Below are positions 8,065 to 17,779 of a stretch of 64,000 nucleotides of DNA, in pieces. The stretch comes from Flavobacterium ammonificans (GTDB lineage: Bacteria > Bacteroidota > Bacteroidia > Flavobacteriales > Flavobacteriaceae). The notes beneath the pieces were generated by a model that saw only the letters and a list, made by a program, of their open reading frames with translations, searched no databases and was not told where the DNA came from. The position numbers and the translations under genes were made by a program. Every line of letters begins with the position of its first letter. Position 1 is the stretch's first letter. The DNA is taken from contig NZ_AP025185.1 of assembly GCF_020886115.1 (NCBI RefSeq), forward strand, positions 1,736,001-1,800,000. Reading direction: 5' to 3'.

Positions 8065-9333
8065 TTATACTTTAATTATTGTATTGTTTCTGTATAATAA
8101 ATACAATAGAATTTGGAACATCACGATAAATAGTATTGCATGAACTAAGGATGCCGTCATAGGATTAGTAAAATAAGGTTCAATAGCATAGGTATAGCAG
8201 TATTTTTGGATGCTTATTTTCTCGCCAATTGTATCAGGCTTCTCTATTTGAATCATCGCTAAGGTTCTAGGAATTATCCCTGAAAGAAAGAAAACGATCA
8301 TAGGATTTACGCCCCACATTACTAATAAATTGCTCTTTGTAGCTATTTTTTTATAATCCACCACATAGTATAGTAAAGTAAAAAGTAAAATAGCAACACC
8401 AGAAGTGTAAAGAACAAATGAGCTAGACCAAATGGATTTATTTATTGGAAAATAATTTGCGATGATGATGCTTAATACTAGGAGTACAACTCCAATTTGA
8501 TTTAGTTTTTTCATCATTTCAATTTTATTATAAGTATCAAGGACTAGATAACCAATTAAAAAGCCTATAATACCTTGAGCAATTGCAGGTAAAGTAGACA
8601 AAATTCCCTCGGGATCCCATGGTTTAGTACCTACATAAACATGATTTTTTAAAATAATTTGGTCTACCCAATTAGCCAGATTAGTGCCCATTTCAAAATT
8701 AGGATTTCCAAATCCAGGTACAGGAATCCAACTCATGATTGCCCAATAGCCCAATAGAATGAAAACTGCTGATATAATTTGTACTCTTGTTGAGCTAAAG
8801 GTATAGGCTAGTGATGCAAAGAAGTATACTATTCCAATACGTTGTAATACACCCATAATTCGAACTTCTTCAAATTGAGTGGTCCCAAAAGCCAAAAACA
8901 TAAAACAACCAAAGAGTAAGAATGCGCTATATTTTTTTATTTCATAGTTATAGTTTCCCATCAATGCAAAACCAATCAGAAGCGTAATAGCAACTCGGAA
9001 TACCAGTAAAGGCAGCCCCTCTAAATTAAAAACAGTGATGGTGTTAAAGTAATTTAAAAATAAACCCAAGGAAATTATTCGGAGAGCACGCACTAGAAAT
9101 TTCAGAATACTTTTAAATGATTTTTCTTTGGTTGGATTTGCTAAAGGAATTGACATTCCTACAATAAAAATAAAGAATGGAAAAACATAATCAGCGAGTT
9201 TACAGCCATCCCATTCTGCATGAAGTAATTGGGGATATGTAGCACTCCAATTTCCTGGATTATTTACAATAACCATTACTAAAATAGTGATCCCACGAAG
9301 TATATCAAGTGAAATAAGACGGCTATTTTTCAT
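8065..9333 (-). CDS. NagX-like membrane protein (DUF5009/heparan-alpha-glucosaminide N-acetyltransferase family)
   Basis: The 422-residue protein has about 10-11 membrane segments. The N-terminal motif RLISLDILRGITILVMVIVNNPG, followed by LADYVFPFFIFIVGMSIPLA, is characteristic of the bacterial homologues of lysosomal HGSNAT (COG4299, NagX). Bacterial members lie in GlcNAc and chitin utilisation clusters and have been proposed either to move GlcNAc or muropeptides across the inner membrane or to acetylate glucosaminides. It sits 16 bp after anmK. In this operon it could feed N-acetylated sugars to the cytoplasm or modify them; the sequence does not decide. Confidence 0.8.
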   Translation of the reverse strand: MKNSRLISLDILRGITILVMVIVNNPGNWSATYPQLLHAEWDGCKLADYVFPFFIFIVGMSIPLANPTKEKSFKSILKFLVRALRIISLGLFLNYFNTITVFNLEGLPLLVFRVAITLLIGFALMGNYNYEIKKYSAFLLFGCFMFLAFGTTQFEEVRIMGVLQRIGIVYFFASLAYTFSSTRVQIISAVFILLGYWAIMSWIPVPGFGNPNFEMGTNLANWVDQIILKNHVYVGTKPWDPEGILSTLPAIAQGIIGFLIGYLVLDTYNKIEMMKKLNQIGVVLLVLSIIIANYFPINKSIWSSSFVLYTSGVAILLFTLLYYVVDYKKIATKSNLLVMWGVNPMIVFFLSGIIPRTLAMIQIEKPDTIGEKISIQKYCYTYAIEPYFTNPMTASLVHAILFIVMFQILLYLLYRNNTIIKV

Positions 9334-9349
9334 AAATTAATGATTTATT

Positions 9350-10564
9350 TTAGTTAGGAAAAGATATTTTACCCATGGTAATCGATGGAATTCCCTTTCT
9401 AGAGCCAAAATTAGTAGGGCCTCCGGCTACAGTTTCATTGGCAAGAACTGCAAAAAGTAGTGCCTCTTTTGCATCGCCAGAAATTCCTAATTCATCAGTA
9501 TTTTTGAATGAGTAAGGCACTAATTCTTTCAAATATTCCATAAGTAATGGATTGTGTGCACCTCCTCCAGAAACATAAATGAGGTAGTCGTCGTTTTTAT
9601 ATTCACTTTGGCTTATTGCGTCCAAAATCGCTTCAGCAGCAGTTTCAGCACTAAAACGAGTTAATGTAGCTACTACATCTTCTACAGAAAGTTGTTCAGT
9701 TTTACTTTCACGCATTGCTTTGTGAACGTAGTCCAAGTTAAAAAGTTCTGGTCCTGTCGTTTTTGGGAATGGTTCTGTAAAGAAAGAATTATCTTTTAGA
9801 GCAAACAATAGAGTTTGATTTACTTTGCCTTTTCTTGCAATTTCTGCATCTTTATCAAAACTTAACTCAGGAAAATGCAATTGAATAAAAGCATCAATTA
9901 AGGTGTTTCCTGTTCCGGTATCGGTAACAAAAACCTGTTCTGGATTTTGATCTTTGGGTAAAAAAGTAAAATTTCCAATACCCCCTAAATTCAACATTAT
10001 TCGATGCTCTTCCGAACTTCCAAAAATAAAATAATCGCCATATACTGCTAGAGGAGCACCTTCGCCACCGGCAGCTACATGTTTTTGTCTAAAATCGGAA
10101 ATGGTTGTAATTCCAGTATGAACTGCTATATGATCTCCATCTCCAATTTGTAAAGTAGCATTCGTAAACCGAGGCAATTGGTGTAATATTTTAGGTAAAT
10201 GCATCACGGTTTGACCATGAGATGCAATTAAATCTATTTCTGAATTTGGAATTCCCCATTTTTTCAAACAATCTTTAATCATATTGGCATGCAAAATCCC
10301 TATCCATTCATTTAGCAATGCAAGATGCTGGAAATCGATTGTTTTTTTTGCAAATACCTTACGTATTTCAGTTTTAACTTCATCTGAATAAGGAATGGTT
10401 TCAAACTCTTTAAGAGAAACAGTTGTGTTTTTTGAAGCGCCTGAAATTTCGCAAAGCGCTACATCTAATCCGTCTAAAGAGGTGCCCGACATTAAACCGA
10501 TAATCGTTCGTGTTGGTTTTTTCGCTAACTGATATAAGGATTCGATGTTCGGGTTCATTATCAA
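9350..10564 (-). CDS. anmK: Anhydro-N-acetylmuramic acid kinase AnmK
   Basis: The 404-residue protein has the AnmK opening motif IGLMSGTSLDGLDVALCE (22-39), which holds the phosphate-binding and catalytic aspartate region, then DLIASHGQTVMHLP, LNLGGIGNFTFL, TDTGTGNTLIDAF and VSGGGAHNPLLMEYL. It cleaves the 1,6-anhydro ring of anhMurNAc and phosphorylates it to MurNAc-6-phosphate in the cytoplasm, the substrate of MurQ. It lies 5 bp after the sodium symporter gene and two genes after murQ. The start at 10564 gives MIMNPNIESL; the second ATG two codons later is an equal alternative. Confidence 0.96.
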   Translation of the reverse strand: MIMNPNIESLYQLAKKPTRTIIGLMSGTSLDGLDVALCEISGASKNTTVSLKEFETIPYSDEVKTEIRKVFAKKTIDFQHLALLNEWIGILHANMIKDCLKKWGIPNSEIDLIASHGQTVMHLPKILHQLPRFTNATLQIGDGDHIAVHTGITTISDFRQKHVAAGGEGAPLAVYGDYFIFGSSEEHRIMLNLGGIGNFTFLPKDQNPEQVFVTDTGTGNTLIDAFIQLHFPELSFDKDAEIARKGKVNQTLLFALKDNSFFTEPFPKTTGPELFNLDYVHKAMRESKTEQLSVEDVVATLTRFSAETAAEAILDAISQSEYKNDDYLIYVSGGGAHNPLLMEYLKELVPYSFKNTDELGISGDAKEALLFAVLANETVAGGPTNFGSRKGIPSITMGKISFPN

Positions 10565-10569
10565 AGAGT

Positions 10570-12078
10570 TTAAAAATCGTACTTTTCTTGAACAGTTGTA
10601 CTAGTTAACCATAACCCAACAAAAGTGATTAGGGTGTTTAGAATAATCAATTCGTTATCAAAAACATAACCGCCCAAAAGCACTTTTGAATTGTCGTTGA
10701 TAATGAAGGTGAGGGCAGGAGACACGATACAAATGATTGGTACTAACTTGTCTTGTACTTTTTTGGATTTCATAAACAATCCGAAAGCATACAACCCTAA
10801 AAGCGGTCCGTAAGTATACGAAGCAACTCTAAAAATCATTCCTACAACCGAACTATCATTGATGGAGTTAAAAATAAGAATTACTATGAAAATTACTATT
10901 GAAAAACCAAAATGTACCCAATGTCTAGTGGCAACTAAATTAGTTTTATGACTATTTTCTTCTTTATCCATTCCTAAAAAGTCAACACAAAAAGAAGTAG
11001 TTAAGGCAGTCAAAGCGGAATCAGTGGTAGCAAACGTAGCAGCAATTAGTCCTAAAAGAAATACTACACCGGGTACTATCGTTAAATGATTCAACGCAAT
11101 TTCAGGGAAAAGCAAATCGGTTCTCGGTTTATTAGATATTAAATCTAATGGTACGGCAATGTTATTTTTGGCAGCAAAAATATACAATAAAGCGCCAACG
11201 CTTAAGAAAAACAAATTGATGATTACAAAAATTGCGGTGAAACTGAACATATTTTTTTGGGCTTCCCCAATGTTCTTACAACTCAAATTTTTCTGCATTA
11301 AATCTTGATCCAATCCTACCATTGCGAGAGTAACAAAAATTCCGCCCAAGATTTGTTTGACAAAGTGAAATTTACTTTCAGTAAAATCTTCAAAGAAGAA
11401 AATTTGAGAATAGTTACTGTTTTTAACCTCTTCAAAAGCGCCTATAAGATTTAAATCAAGACTACTGCAAATGAAATAAATAGTCATAAATACAGAGGCA
11501 ACTAAGAAAAATGTTTGCAAGGTATCTGTAATGATGATTGTTTTCAAACCGCCTTTGTAGGTGTAGGAAAAAATGAGTAGTAATGAAATTAACACTGTGG
11601 CTGCAAATGGAATATGATAATAATCAAACACATAACGCTGCAATACGATTACCACCAAATACAATCGGAAGGACGAAGAAATAGTTCGGCTTACTAAAAA
11701 GATAGAAGCAGCAGTTCTGTAACTATAAAAACCCATACGTTGTTCAATATAACTGTATATGGAAGTTAAATTCATTCTATAATACAAGGGTAGAAGTAAC
11801 TTGGCTACAATAATGAATCCTATGGCATTTCCAATGATGAACTGGAAATATTTAAATTGTTCGCCATTTGGTGAACCCACTTCTCCTGGTACTGATATGA
11901 AAGTGACACCAGAAAGTGCCGTACCAATCATACCGAAAGCAACTAAGTACCATTTGGAGTTTTTGTTTGCGGTAAAAAATACAGTATTGCCACTATCTTT
12001 TTTGCTTACAGCATAGGATATATAGAACAACAAACTGAAGTAGGTAATGATTAACAGTAAAATTATGCTAGGACTCAT
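10570..12078 (-). CDS. Sodium:solute symporter (SSS family)
   Basis: The 502-residue protein has about 13 membrane segments. The opening PSIILLLIITYFSLLFYISYAVSKK and the segment GMIGTALSGVTFISVPGEVG, plus LVGLIAATFATTDSALTALTTSF-like sequence near residue 345, are typical of the SSS/SLC5 family (LeuT fold, Na+ site in TM1/TM8). It carries its substrate across the inner membrane with Na+. It sits between murQ (35 bp) and anmK (5 bp), so the likely substrate is anhMurNAc, MurNAc or a related amino sugar. That assignment is context only. Confidence 0.88.
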   Translation of the reverse strand: MSPSIILLLIITYFSLLFYISYAVSKKDSGNTVFFTANKNSKWYLVAFGMIGTALSGVTFISVPGEVGSPNGEQFKYFQFIIGNAIGFIIVAKLLLPLYYRMNLTSIYSYIEQRMGFYSYRTAASIFLVSRTISSSFRLYLVVIVLQRYVFDYYHIPFAATVLISLLLIFSYTYKGGLKTIIITDTLQTFFLVASVFMTIYFICSSLDLNLIGAFEEVKNSNYSQIFFFEDFTESKFHFVKQILGGIFVTLAMVGLDQDLMQKNLSCKNIGEAQKNMFSFTAIFVIINLFFLSVGALLYIFAAKNNIAVPLDLISNKPRTDLLFPEIALNHLTIVPGVVFLLGLIAATFATTDSALTALTTSFCVDFLGMDKEENSHKTNLVATRHWVHFGFSIVIFIVILIFNSINDSSVVGMIFRVASYTYGPLLGLYAFGLFMKSKKVQDKLVPIICIVSPALTFIINDNSKVLLGGYVFDNELIILNTLITFVGLWLTSTTVQEKYDF

Positions 12079-12113
12079 AGGATCTTTTTATATTATTAAA
12101 CAAATATGGTAAA

Positions 12114-12926
12114 TTATTTCATTTTAGTTAGTACAGCTCGAACACTTTTATGTTCTTTTAGAAGTAAAGATGCACTTTGACTGTCAACATCTAATTCGTC
12201 CATAATCATTTTGATGCCCCTGTTTACTAATTTTTCATTGGATAACTGCATATCGACCATCTTATTACCTTTTACTTTACCCAGTTGGATCATAACAGCA
12301 GTCGAAATCATATTAAGGACTAATTTTTGAGAAGTACCTGCTTTCATTCTGGTACTACCAGTCAAGAATTCTGGCCCAACAACTAATTCTATTGGATAAT
12401 CGGCTTCTTTAGAGATTAAACAATTACTATTACAAGAAATACTACCAGTAATACTACCATTTTCTTGTGCTTTTTTAAGTCCGCCAATAACGTAGGGAGT
12501 GTTTCCAGAAGCGGCTATTCCGATAACAACATCTGAACTATTGATATTGTATTTCTTTAAATCTTCCCAAGCCTGATTGGTATCGTCTTCTGCATTTTCA
12601 ACTGCCTTTCGAATTGCAGTATCACCTCCAGCTATAATTCCGATTATTACATTGTCAGACACACCAAAAGTAGGAGGGCATTCTGAGGCGTCTAAAACGC
12701 CAATGCGTCCAGAGGTGCCAGCTCCGATATAAAATAAGCGACCACCTATTTTAAGTTGCTTAACGATCGCATTAATCAATAATTCGATTTTAGGTATTTC
12801 TTTTTCAATTACTTGAGCTACCTTTTTATCCTCTGCATTAATACCAATTAGAATTTCTTCTACGCTCATTTGATCTAAATTGTTATAATGAGATTCTTTT
12901 TCTGTATCTGGATTGTTTTTTATCAT
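12114..12926 (-). CDS. murQ: N-acetylmuramic acid 6-phosphate etherase MurQ
   Basis: The 270-residue protein has one SIS domain. The MurQ signature YIGAGTSGRIGVLDASECPP runs from residue 67, with E82. A second conserved acid is E113 in NAEDD. These match the E83/E114 pair of the E. coli enzyme. It splits MurNAc-6-P into GlcNAc-6-P and D-lactate. It is the first gene of a seven-gene minus-strand operon, divergent from susC across 440 bp. A promoter with TTG-N19-TATATTTG can be read upstream. It is about 28 residues shorter than E. coli MurQ, the missing part being C-terminal. Confidence 0.96.
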   Translation of the reverse strand: MIKNNPDTEKESHYNNLDQMSVEEILIGINAEDKKVAQVIEKEIPKIELLINAIVKQLKIGGRLFYIGAGTSGRIGVLDASECPPTFGVSDNVIIGIIAGGDTAIRKAVENAEDDTNQAWEDLKKYNINSSDVVIGIAASGNTPYVIGGLKKAQENGSITGSISCNSNCLISKEADYPIELVVGPEFLTGSTRMKAGTSQKLVLNMISTAVMIQLGKVKGNKMVDMQLSNEKLVNRGIKMIMDELDVDSQSASLLLKEHKSVRAVLTKMK

Positions 12927-13085
12927 AGTTCGGAAAAATGTGTTTTATATTAAATAGATGTATAATAATTGTAATTAAAAATAAATTTAATAACAGTAAA
13001 AAATATGTAATAGTAATGTAAATGGAAACTAAATGAAAATATAGTTAGTTGTAACACTAATTTGTTAAAGTCCTAATTTGTAATG

Positions 13086-13115
13086 CAAATATAGAAACAA
13101 CTTTTAGAAATGCAA
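13086..13115 (-). promoter_or_regulatory. Predicted murQ promoter
   Basis: On the minus strand TTG (13115-13113), a 19-bp spacer and TATATTTG (13093-13086) match the Bacteroidota consensus. Its -33 region lies inside the inverted repeat TGCAATTTTTATTGCA (13111-13126), which would let a bound protein block or aid polymerase. Confidence 0.7.
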
Positions 13116-13126
13116 TTTTTATTGCA
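13111..13126. promoter_or_regulatory. Inverted repeat over the murQ -33 box
   Basis: Perfect 6-bp arms TGCAAT/ATTGCA flank TTTT. A related element, ATTGC-N8-GCAAT at 18804-18821, lies at nearly the same distance (about 33 bp) from the nagB -7 box, so this is a candidate second regulator site. Confidence 0.5.
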
Positions 13127-13147
13127 TTATTTGTCAATTTCAGATAT

Positions 13148-13170
13148 AATAACGCAAAAGTATGCATTTT
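13148..13170 (-). promoter_or_regulatory. Candidate operator upstream of murQ (shared site)
   Basis: Read on the minus strand this 23-bp segment matches 21 of 23 bases of the segment upstream of nagB (18762-18784). The core is two TGCRT half-sites with a 10-bp period. Its centre lies 72.5 bp upstream of the downstream end of the murQ -7 box. Confidence 0.65.
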
Positions 13171-13256
13171 GTTGTATAGAGCATGTCATTTCAAATTAAA
13201 TTTTAGAATTGCAACTCATTGATTAGCTAAATATTTACTCAAAATCAGCTAAATTA

Positions 13257-13275
13257 TGCGTTATTTTGCATTTTT
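13257..13275 (+). promoter_or_regulatory. Candidate operator upstream of susC (shared site)
   Basis: TGCGTTATTTTGCATTTTT aligns with TGCATTATTTTGCGTTATT upstream of nagB with three differences, two of them A/G swaps at the same half-site position. The TGC half-sites are again 10 bp apart, and the centre is 73.5 bp from the end of the susC -7 box. Confidence 0.6.
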
Positions 13276-13309
13276 TTAAATAAATTTGATAAAAAAAGCA
13301 TTTTTTATG

Positions 13310-13338
13310 TTGAGTATAATATTTTTTTTATAGATTTG
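13310..13338 (+). promoter_or_regulatory. Predicted susC promoter
   Basis: TTG (13310-13312), an 18-bp spacer and TAGATTTG (13331-13338) fit TTG-N17-23-TAnnTTTG. The transcript would start near 13345, about 20 nt before the ATG. Confidence 0.7.
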
Positions 13339-13366
13339 AAATTCATTCTAAATTTTACAAACAATT

Positions 13367-16300
13367 ATGAAAAAATTAATTTTTACTTTTTGCTTGCTTG
13401 TATTTACTTCTTATTTTGTAGAAGCACAAAATAAGAGGATTACAGGTACAATTAAAGAAGCTGATACTGGATTACCAATTGTTGGTGCCTCTGTATCGGT
13501 AGTTGGAACTAAGTCAAGTTCGTCAAGTGGATTTGATGGGGATTATTCCTTAGAAGCAAAAGAGGGTGACATCCTTCTTTTTAATTACATAGGATTTAAG
13601 ACAATTCGAGTAAAAGTAACTGGTACAACAGTTAATGTTAAAATGGACACGGAAACAAGTGCATTAAACGAAGTTGTTGTAATGGGTTCTACAATTCGTA
13701 CTACACGAAAAGAGATGGGTAATGCTGTAACTACAATTAAATCAAGTGATTTAGTTAAAGCACAGCCAACTGGATTTTCTTCTGCCTTACAAGGTAAGAT
13801 AGCTGGAGCGCAAATCACTCAAAACTCTGGAGATCCATCAGGAGGTTTTTCTATCAAATTAAGAGGTACGTCTTCTATATTAGGAGCATCTGACCCTTTG
13901 TATGTTATTGATGGTGTAGTTATTAGTAACAGTAGTGCCAATGTTGCCAATCCTGAAATTGGCGGTAGTACCAATTTAGTAATTGGACAAAACCGTACGG
14001 CAGATATCAATCCAAATGATATTGAAAGTATTGAAGTCCTTAATGGTGGAGCAGCAGCAGCAATTTATGGTTCTCGTGCAGCTAATGGTGTTGTTATTAT
14101 TACAACTAAAAAAGGTAAAACGGGAGAGGCTTCCTATACTTTTTCTACTAATTTAGTAGTTAATTCACTTCGTAAAAAGTTAGATACTAACTTAGTAAAT
14201 AAGCAATTTGTGATACCTGCAGCACATGGTGCTTTATTTCCAATTACAGGATCTCCTGCATCAGCAACAACAGTTCCTGTTCATAGAGGATTAAATCAAG
14301 CTGGAGTACCTCAAGGTTTGGTTAATATGGATACTCGTTTAATGGACGTAACTCGTTATGACTATCAAGATGATATTTTTACAACTGGTGTAGGTACCGA
14401 CACTTATTTTTCTGTAAATGGTGGAGACACTAAAACTAAATATTTTGCATCTGTTGGTTATTTAGTTAATAATGGAATTGTAAAAAACACGGATTTCAAA
14501 AGATTAGGACTTAATTTAAAAATTCAAAATAAAATCAGCGAAAAACTATCGGCTTCTTTCGGAGTTAATTATGTAACTTCAAGATCAGAAGACAAACCTG
14601 ATGGAAATGTTTTTTATAGTCCAATGAATTCGGCTACAATCAATAACAATGTTTATAATCTAAACAATCGTAGAGATGCTAACGGCAATTTATTAGCGGT
14701 GGATCCAGGACGTGTAAACCCACTGTCTGTAATAGAAACTTTCGATTTTGGACAACAAACAGATCGTATTATTGCTGACGTACAATTAAATTACAAACCG
14801 TTCAAAAACTTTAATGCTGATTTTATTGTAGGTTTAGATAATTTTAACCAAAAAGGGTATGGATTCATTCCTAGATTTCCATACGCACCTGTAAATATTG
14901 GTACTTTCCCTGATGGATTTGTTTCTGAAACAGATAATAAGGTGTATCAATTGAATAATGATTTGAACCTTAGGTATGTTTGGAATGTAAGTAAAGATTT
15001 TACTGCAACAACTTATGGCGGATATAATGTACAATTCTATCGTGACAAACTTTTTTCTGTTCAAGGGAGAGATTTAAAGCCATTTATTGAAAATATTAAT
15101 GCTGCAAATACTATTATTGGAGGAGCAGCAGGATCAGCTGAAACTAACTATAACTTATGGGGAGTTTATCTTCAAGAAACTCTTGGATACAAGAATAAAT
15201 TATTTGTAACGGCTGCCATTAGACAAGATGCATCTACAATTTTTGCTGCGGATGTAAGAAATCAAATTTATCCAAAAATTAGTGGTAGTTACGTACTTTC
15301 TAGTGAAAAGTTTATGGAAAATACTAAAGTAAGTACAGCAAGGTTAAGAGCTTCTTGGGGAGAATCAGGAAATTTAACTGCAATTGGAGCTTATTCTAGA
15401 TTTACAAATTATTCAACTGGTAACCTTTTTGGACAAACTTCATTTACTCTTGCTGGAAACAGTCGAGGAAATTTAGGATTAATTCCAGAACGTAATGTGT
15501 CGTTTGAAGTAGGTGCTGATTTAGGTTTCTTTAATGATAGATTAACTATTTCGGGAACTTATTATAGAGCAGACATTAAAGATTTATTATTACGTGTACA
15601 GTCAGCCCCTTCAACTGGTGCTACTTCATCTATTGAAAATTTAGGTGAAATGACAAACAAAGGAGTTGAGTTTACCGTTAAAGGATTAGTGGTGAAATCG
15701 GAAGACTTCAATGTTGAAGTATATGGTAATATGAGCCGCAATAGAAACGAAGTGACTAAACTGAATCAACCTTTCTTTTTATTAGATTCTAATCCAGCAG
15801 GTGCTCCGGTTGCAGTGCAACTTAATCGCCCTATTGGAACTTATTTTGGAAGTTATTATGCTCGTAATCCTGACGGAAGTTTATTGTTGCAGCCAAACGG
15901 TTTGCCACAAACTGAAAGAGGGAACACTGCAACTCGTCAGCCACAGAGAAACTCAAGTGGTCAGCCATTTGGAGATGTATTAACTAAAGAAATTGGGGAT
16001 CCAAATCCAGATTTCATCTATGCTTTCGGAACTAACATTAATTATAAAAAATGGGGAGTATCGGTACTTTTTGATGGAGTGAGTGGAGGAGATATTTTTG
16101 ATGCCGACTACAGAACACGTCAAGGTACAGGAGCAGGACAATTAGTAGCTAAAGAGTTAAAAGGTGAATTACCAAGAGGTTACATTTACTCTATTTATGC
16201 TATTGAAGAATTTAGAGTTGTAGATGGAAGTTATTTAAAATTAAGAGAAGTTTCTGTTAACTACTCTTTTGGTAAAGTAAACAATTTCTTTGAAGATTTC

Positions 16301-16459
16301 ACTGTTAATCTAAGTGGTAGAAATCTTTATTCATGGGATAGATTTACAAGCTATGATCCTGAAGTTAATTCAGGAGGTCAATCTGCAGTAGCAAGATATA
16401 ACTTTGGAACAATTCCAATTCCAAGAACTATTGCATTAGCACTTAAGTTTAAATTTTAA
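13367..16459 (+). CDS. SusC/RagA-type TonB-linked outer-membrane transporter
   Basis: The 1030-residue protein has a signal peptide (MKKLIFTFCLLVFTSYFVEAQ), a carboxypeptidase-regulatory-like beta-sandwich at about 23-100 (RITGTIKEADTGLPIVGASV), a linker with NEVVVMG, a TonB plug at about 115-250 (QGKIAGAQITQNSGDPSGG; LYVIDGVV; AAIYGSRAANGVVIITTKKG) and a 22-strand barrel ending in an aromatic strand (IALALKFKF). SusC proteins import large ligands across the outer membrane using TonB energy, with SusD as lid. The susD partner follows after 5 bp. Divergence from the murQ operon suggests that the ligand is a peptidoglycan fragment; this is inferred from position only. Confidence 0.95.
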   Translation: MKKLIFTFCLLVFTSYFVEAQNKRITGTIKEADTGLPIVGASVSVVGTKSSSSSGFDGDYSLEAKEGDILLFNYIGFKTIRVKVTGTTVNVKMDTETSALNEVVVMGSTIRTTRKEMGNAVTTIKSSDLVKAQPTGFSSALQGKIAGAQITQNSGDPSGGFSIKLRGTSSILGASDPLYVIDGVVISNSSANVANPEIGGSTNLVIGQNRTADINPNDIESIEVLNGGAAAAIYGSRAANGVVIITTKKGKTGEASYTFSTNLVVNSLRKKLDTNLVNKQFVIPAAHGALFPITGSPASATTVPVHRGLNQAGVPQGLVNMDTRLMDVTRYDYQDDIFTTGVGTDTYFSVNGGDTKTKYFASVGYLVNNGIVKNTDFKRLGLNLKIQNKISEKLSASFGVNYVTSRSEDKPDGNVFYSPMNSATINNNVYNLNNRRDANGNLLAVDPGRVNPLSVIETFDFGQQTDRIIADVQLNYKPFKNFNADFIVGLDNFNQKGYGFIPRFPYAPVNIGTFPDGFVSETDNKVYQLNNDLNLRYVWNVSKDFTATTYGGYNVQFYRDKLFSVQGRDLKPFIENINAANTIIGGAAGSAETNYNLWGVYLQETLGYKNKLFVTAAIRQDASTIFAADVRNQIYPKISGSYVLSSEKFMENTKVSTARLRASWGESGNLTAIGAYSRFTNYSTGNLFGQTSFTLAGNSRGNLGLIPERNVSFEVGADLGFFNDRLTISGTYYRADIKDLLLRVQSAPSTGATSSIENLGEMTNKGVEFTVKGLVVKSEDFNVEVYGNMSRNRNEVTKLNQPFFLLDSNPAGAPVAVQLNRPIGTYFGSYYARNPDGSLLLQPNGLPQTERGNTATRQPQRNSSGQPFGDVLTKEIGDPNPDFIYAFGTNINYKKWGVSVLFDGVSGGDIFDADYRTRQGTGAGQLVAKELKGELPRGYIYSIYAIEEFRVVDGSYLKLREVSVNYSFGKVNNFFEDFTVNLSGRNLYSWDRFTSYDPEVNSGGQSAVARYNFGTIPIPRTIALALKFKF

Positions 16460-16464
16460 TACAA

Positions 16465-17757
16465 ATGAAAATGAAAAAATTTATAATAGTATCGGTTTTC
16501 ATGAGCTTATTTTTAACCTCATGTGACGAAGAATTTTTAGACCCAACTCGTGCTTCAGAAGAAGATGTTTTTTCTTCACGCGATGGTTTGATTGGCGCTG
16601 CAAATGGACTTCAGTCTCGTTATAGTGTTGGTAGACAAAGTCCTTTTGGATATGCTCTGATTACTGGAAATGGTTTTACAACTAATGAATTAGGTGTGCC
16701 ACAAGCAGGAAATTTAGATGAAGTTGCCTTGTATTCTGGTTCAGGAGAGGTTCTTCCAAATAATGGTATTGTATCGAATATTTGGGCGCAAAGTTTAATT
16801 TTGAACTCTGAATCTCAAAAGGTGATTAATAATATTAATCGTTTGACAGTACCAGTTGAAAAAGCAACGGTGTTAGTTCACGCTTCTATTTTTAAAGCGC
16901 TTGCTCTTGGTAATTTAATTCAGTTTTTTGAAAGAGTTCCAATTTCAACTGCTAAAAATGCAACTTTTAATTCAAGAGCTGAGGTACTTGCTGAGGTAAT
17001 TAAAACTTTGGAAGATACAAAATCATCTTTGCCTAGCGCAACTGGTTTTACTGGTATAGCACCTGGAATTAACTATACAAATACTGTAAATGCACTTTTA
17101 GCGCGCTTTTATTTAATTTCAGGAAATTTGGATAAAGCTTTTGAACATGCTACACTAGTTAACTTAACTGTACGTTCTGGATTCCAATTTGATGCAGTAA
17201 ATCAAAATGCGATTGCTGCAACAGCATTTTTGGTAGCTAATAATTACCAACCAATTGGAAAGTCACTTGGACTTCCAGCTTCATTACAACCTAATGCAGC
17301 TGATGGAAGAATTAATTTTTATATTAACCCAACTTCAACTGTTTCTGCAGTTAAAGGTGCAGGATTTTGGGGAGCTATATCTAGTACTGTTCCGGTATAT
17401 CTACCTGGTGAAATGATTTTGATTAGAGCTGAAGTATTAGCACGTAAAAATCAATTACCAGAGGCAGTAACTGAAATCAATAGAGTTTTGCAAAAAACTG
17501 CTGCTGCTGACGTTTGGGGTGTAGGTGCAAATCTACCAGCCTATTCTGGTACTGTTGACCAACCAAGTTTGTTAACTGAAATATACAGAAATCGTTGTAT
17601 AGAACTTTTTATGTCAGGATTGAAACTCGAAGATACTCGAAGATTTAATCGCCCTGGAGCAGGAGCTCCTGGAGCTGAGCGCAATAGAAACTGGTATCCT
17701 TATCCTGATTCTGAGCGTTTTAACAATCCTAATACACCAGCTAATCCAGCTAATTAA
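16465..17757 (+). CDS. SusD/RagB-family outer-membrane lipoprotein
   Basis: The 430-residue protein is a predicted lipoprotein with the lipobox LFLTSC (C20). Helical TPR-like SusD features include VNALLARFYLISGNLDKAFEHA and the C-terminal RNRCIELFMSGLKLEDTRRF, which is typical of SusD/RagB. It binds ligand at the cell surface and closes over the SusC barrel. The gene follows susC by 5 bp and is followed by a strong terminator, so susC-susD form a closed unit. It is shorter than many SusD proteins (about 500-600 residues), which suits a small ligand such as a disaccharide or muropeptide, but this is weak evidence. Confidence 0.93.
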   Translation: MKMKKFIIVSVFMSLFLTSCDEEFLDPTRASEEDVFSSRDGLIGAANGLQSRYSVGRQSPFGYALITGNGFTTNELGVPQAGNLDEVALYSGSGEVLPNNGIVSNIWAQSLILNSESQKVINNINRLTVPVEKATVLVHASIFKALALGNLIQFFERVPISTAKNATFNSRAEVLAEVIKTLEDTKSSLPSATGFTGIAPGINYTNTVNALLARFYLISGNLDKAFEHATLVNLTVRSGFQFDAVNQNAIAATAFLVANNYQPIGKSLGLPASLQPNAADGRINFYINPTSTVSAVKGAGFWGAISSTVPVYLPGEMILIRAEVLARKNQLPEAVTEINRVLQKTAAADVWGVGANLPAYSGTVDQPSLLTEIYRNRCIELFMSGLKLEDTRRFNRPGAGAPGAERNRNWYPYPDSERFNNPNTPANPAN

Positions 17758-17779
17758 TTTTGTTTTGTTTTTAAATTTG

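Larger units (their letters stand above)
12927..13366. other. Divergent murQ-susC intergenic region (regulatory, no gene)
   Basis: These 440 bp are very AT-rich and contain no credible gene. They hold two divergent promoters and two copies of a TGCRT...TGCRTT site, one for each direction, plus an inverted repeat over the murQ -33 box. The murQ leader would be about 150 nt if the promoter call is right. I see no riboswitch-like fold in it. Confidence 0.8.

Noticed and set aside
13367..17757. SusC/SusD taken as a starch or plant polysaccharide utilisation locus
   Set aside because: No polysaccharide-degrading GH or PL family typical of such loci is present; the neighbours are MurNAc and GlcNAc genes.
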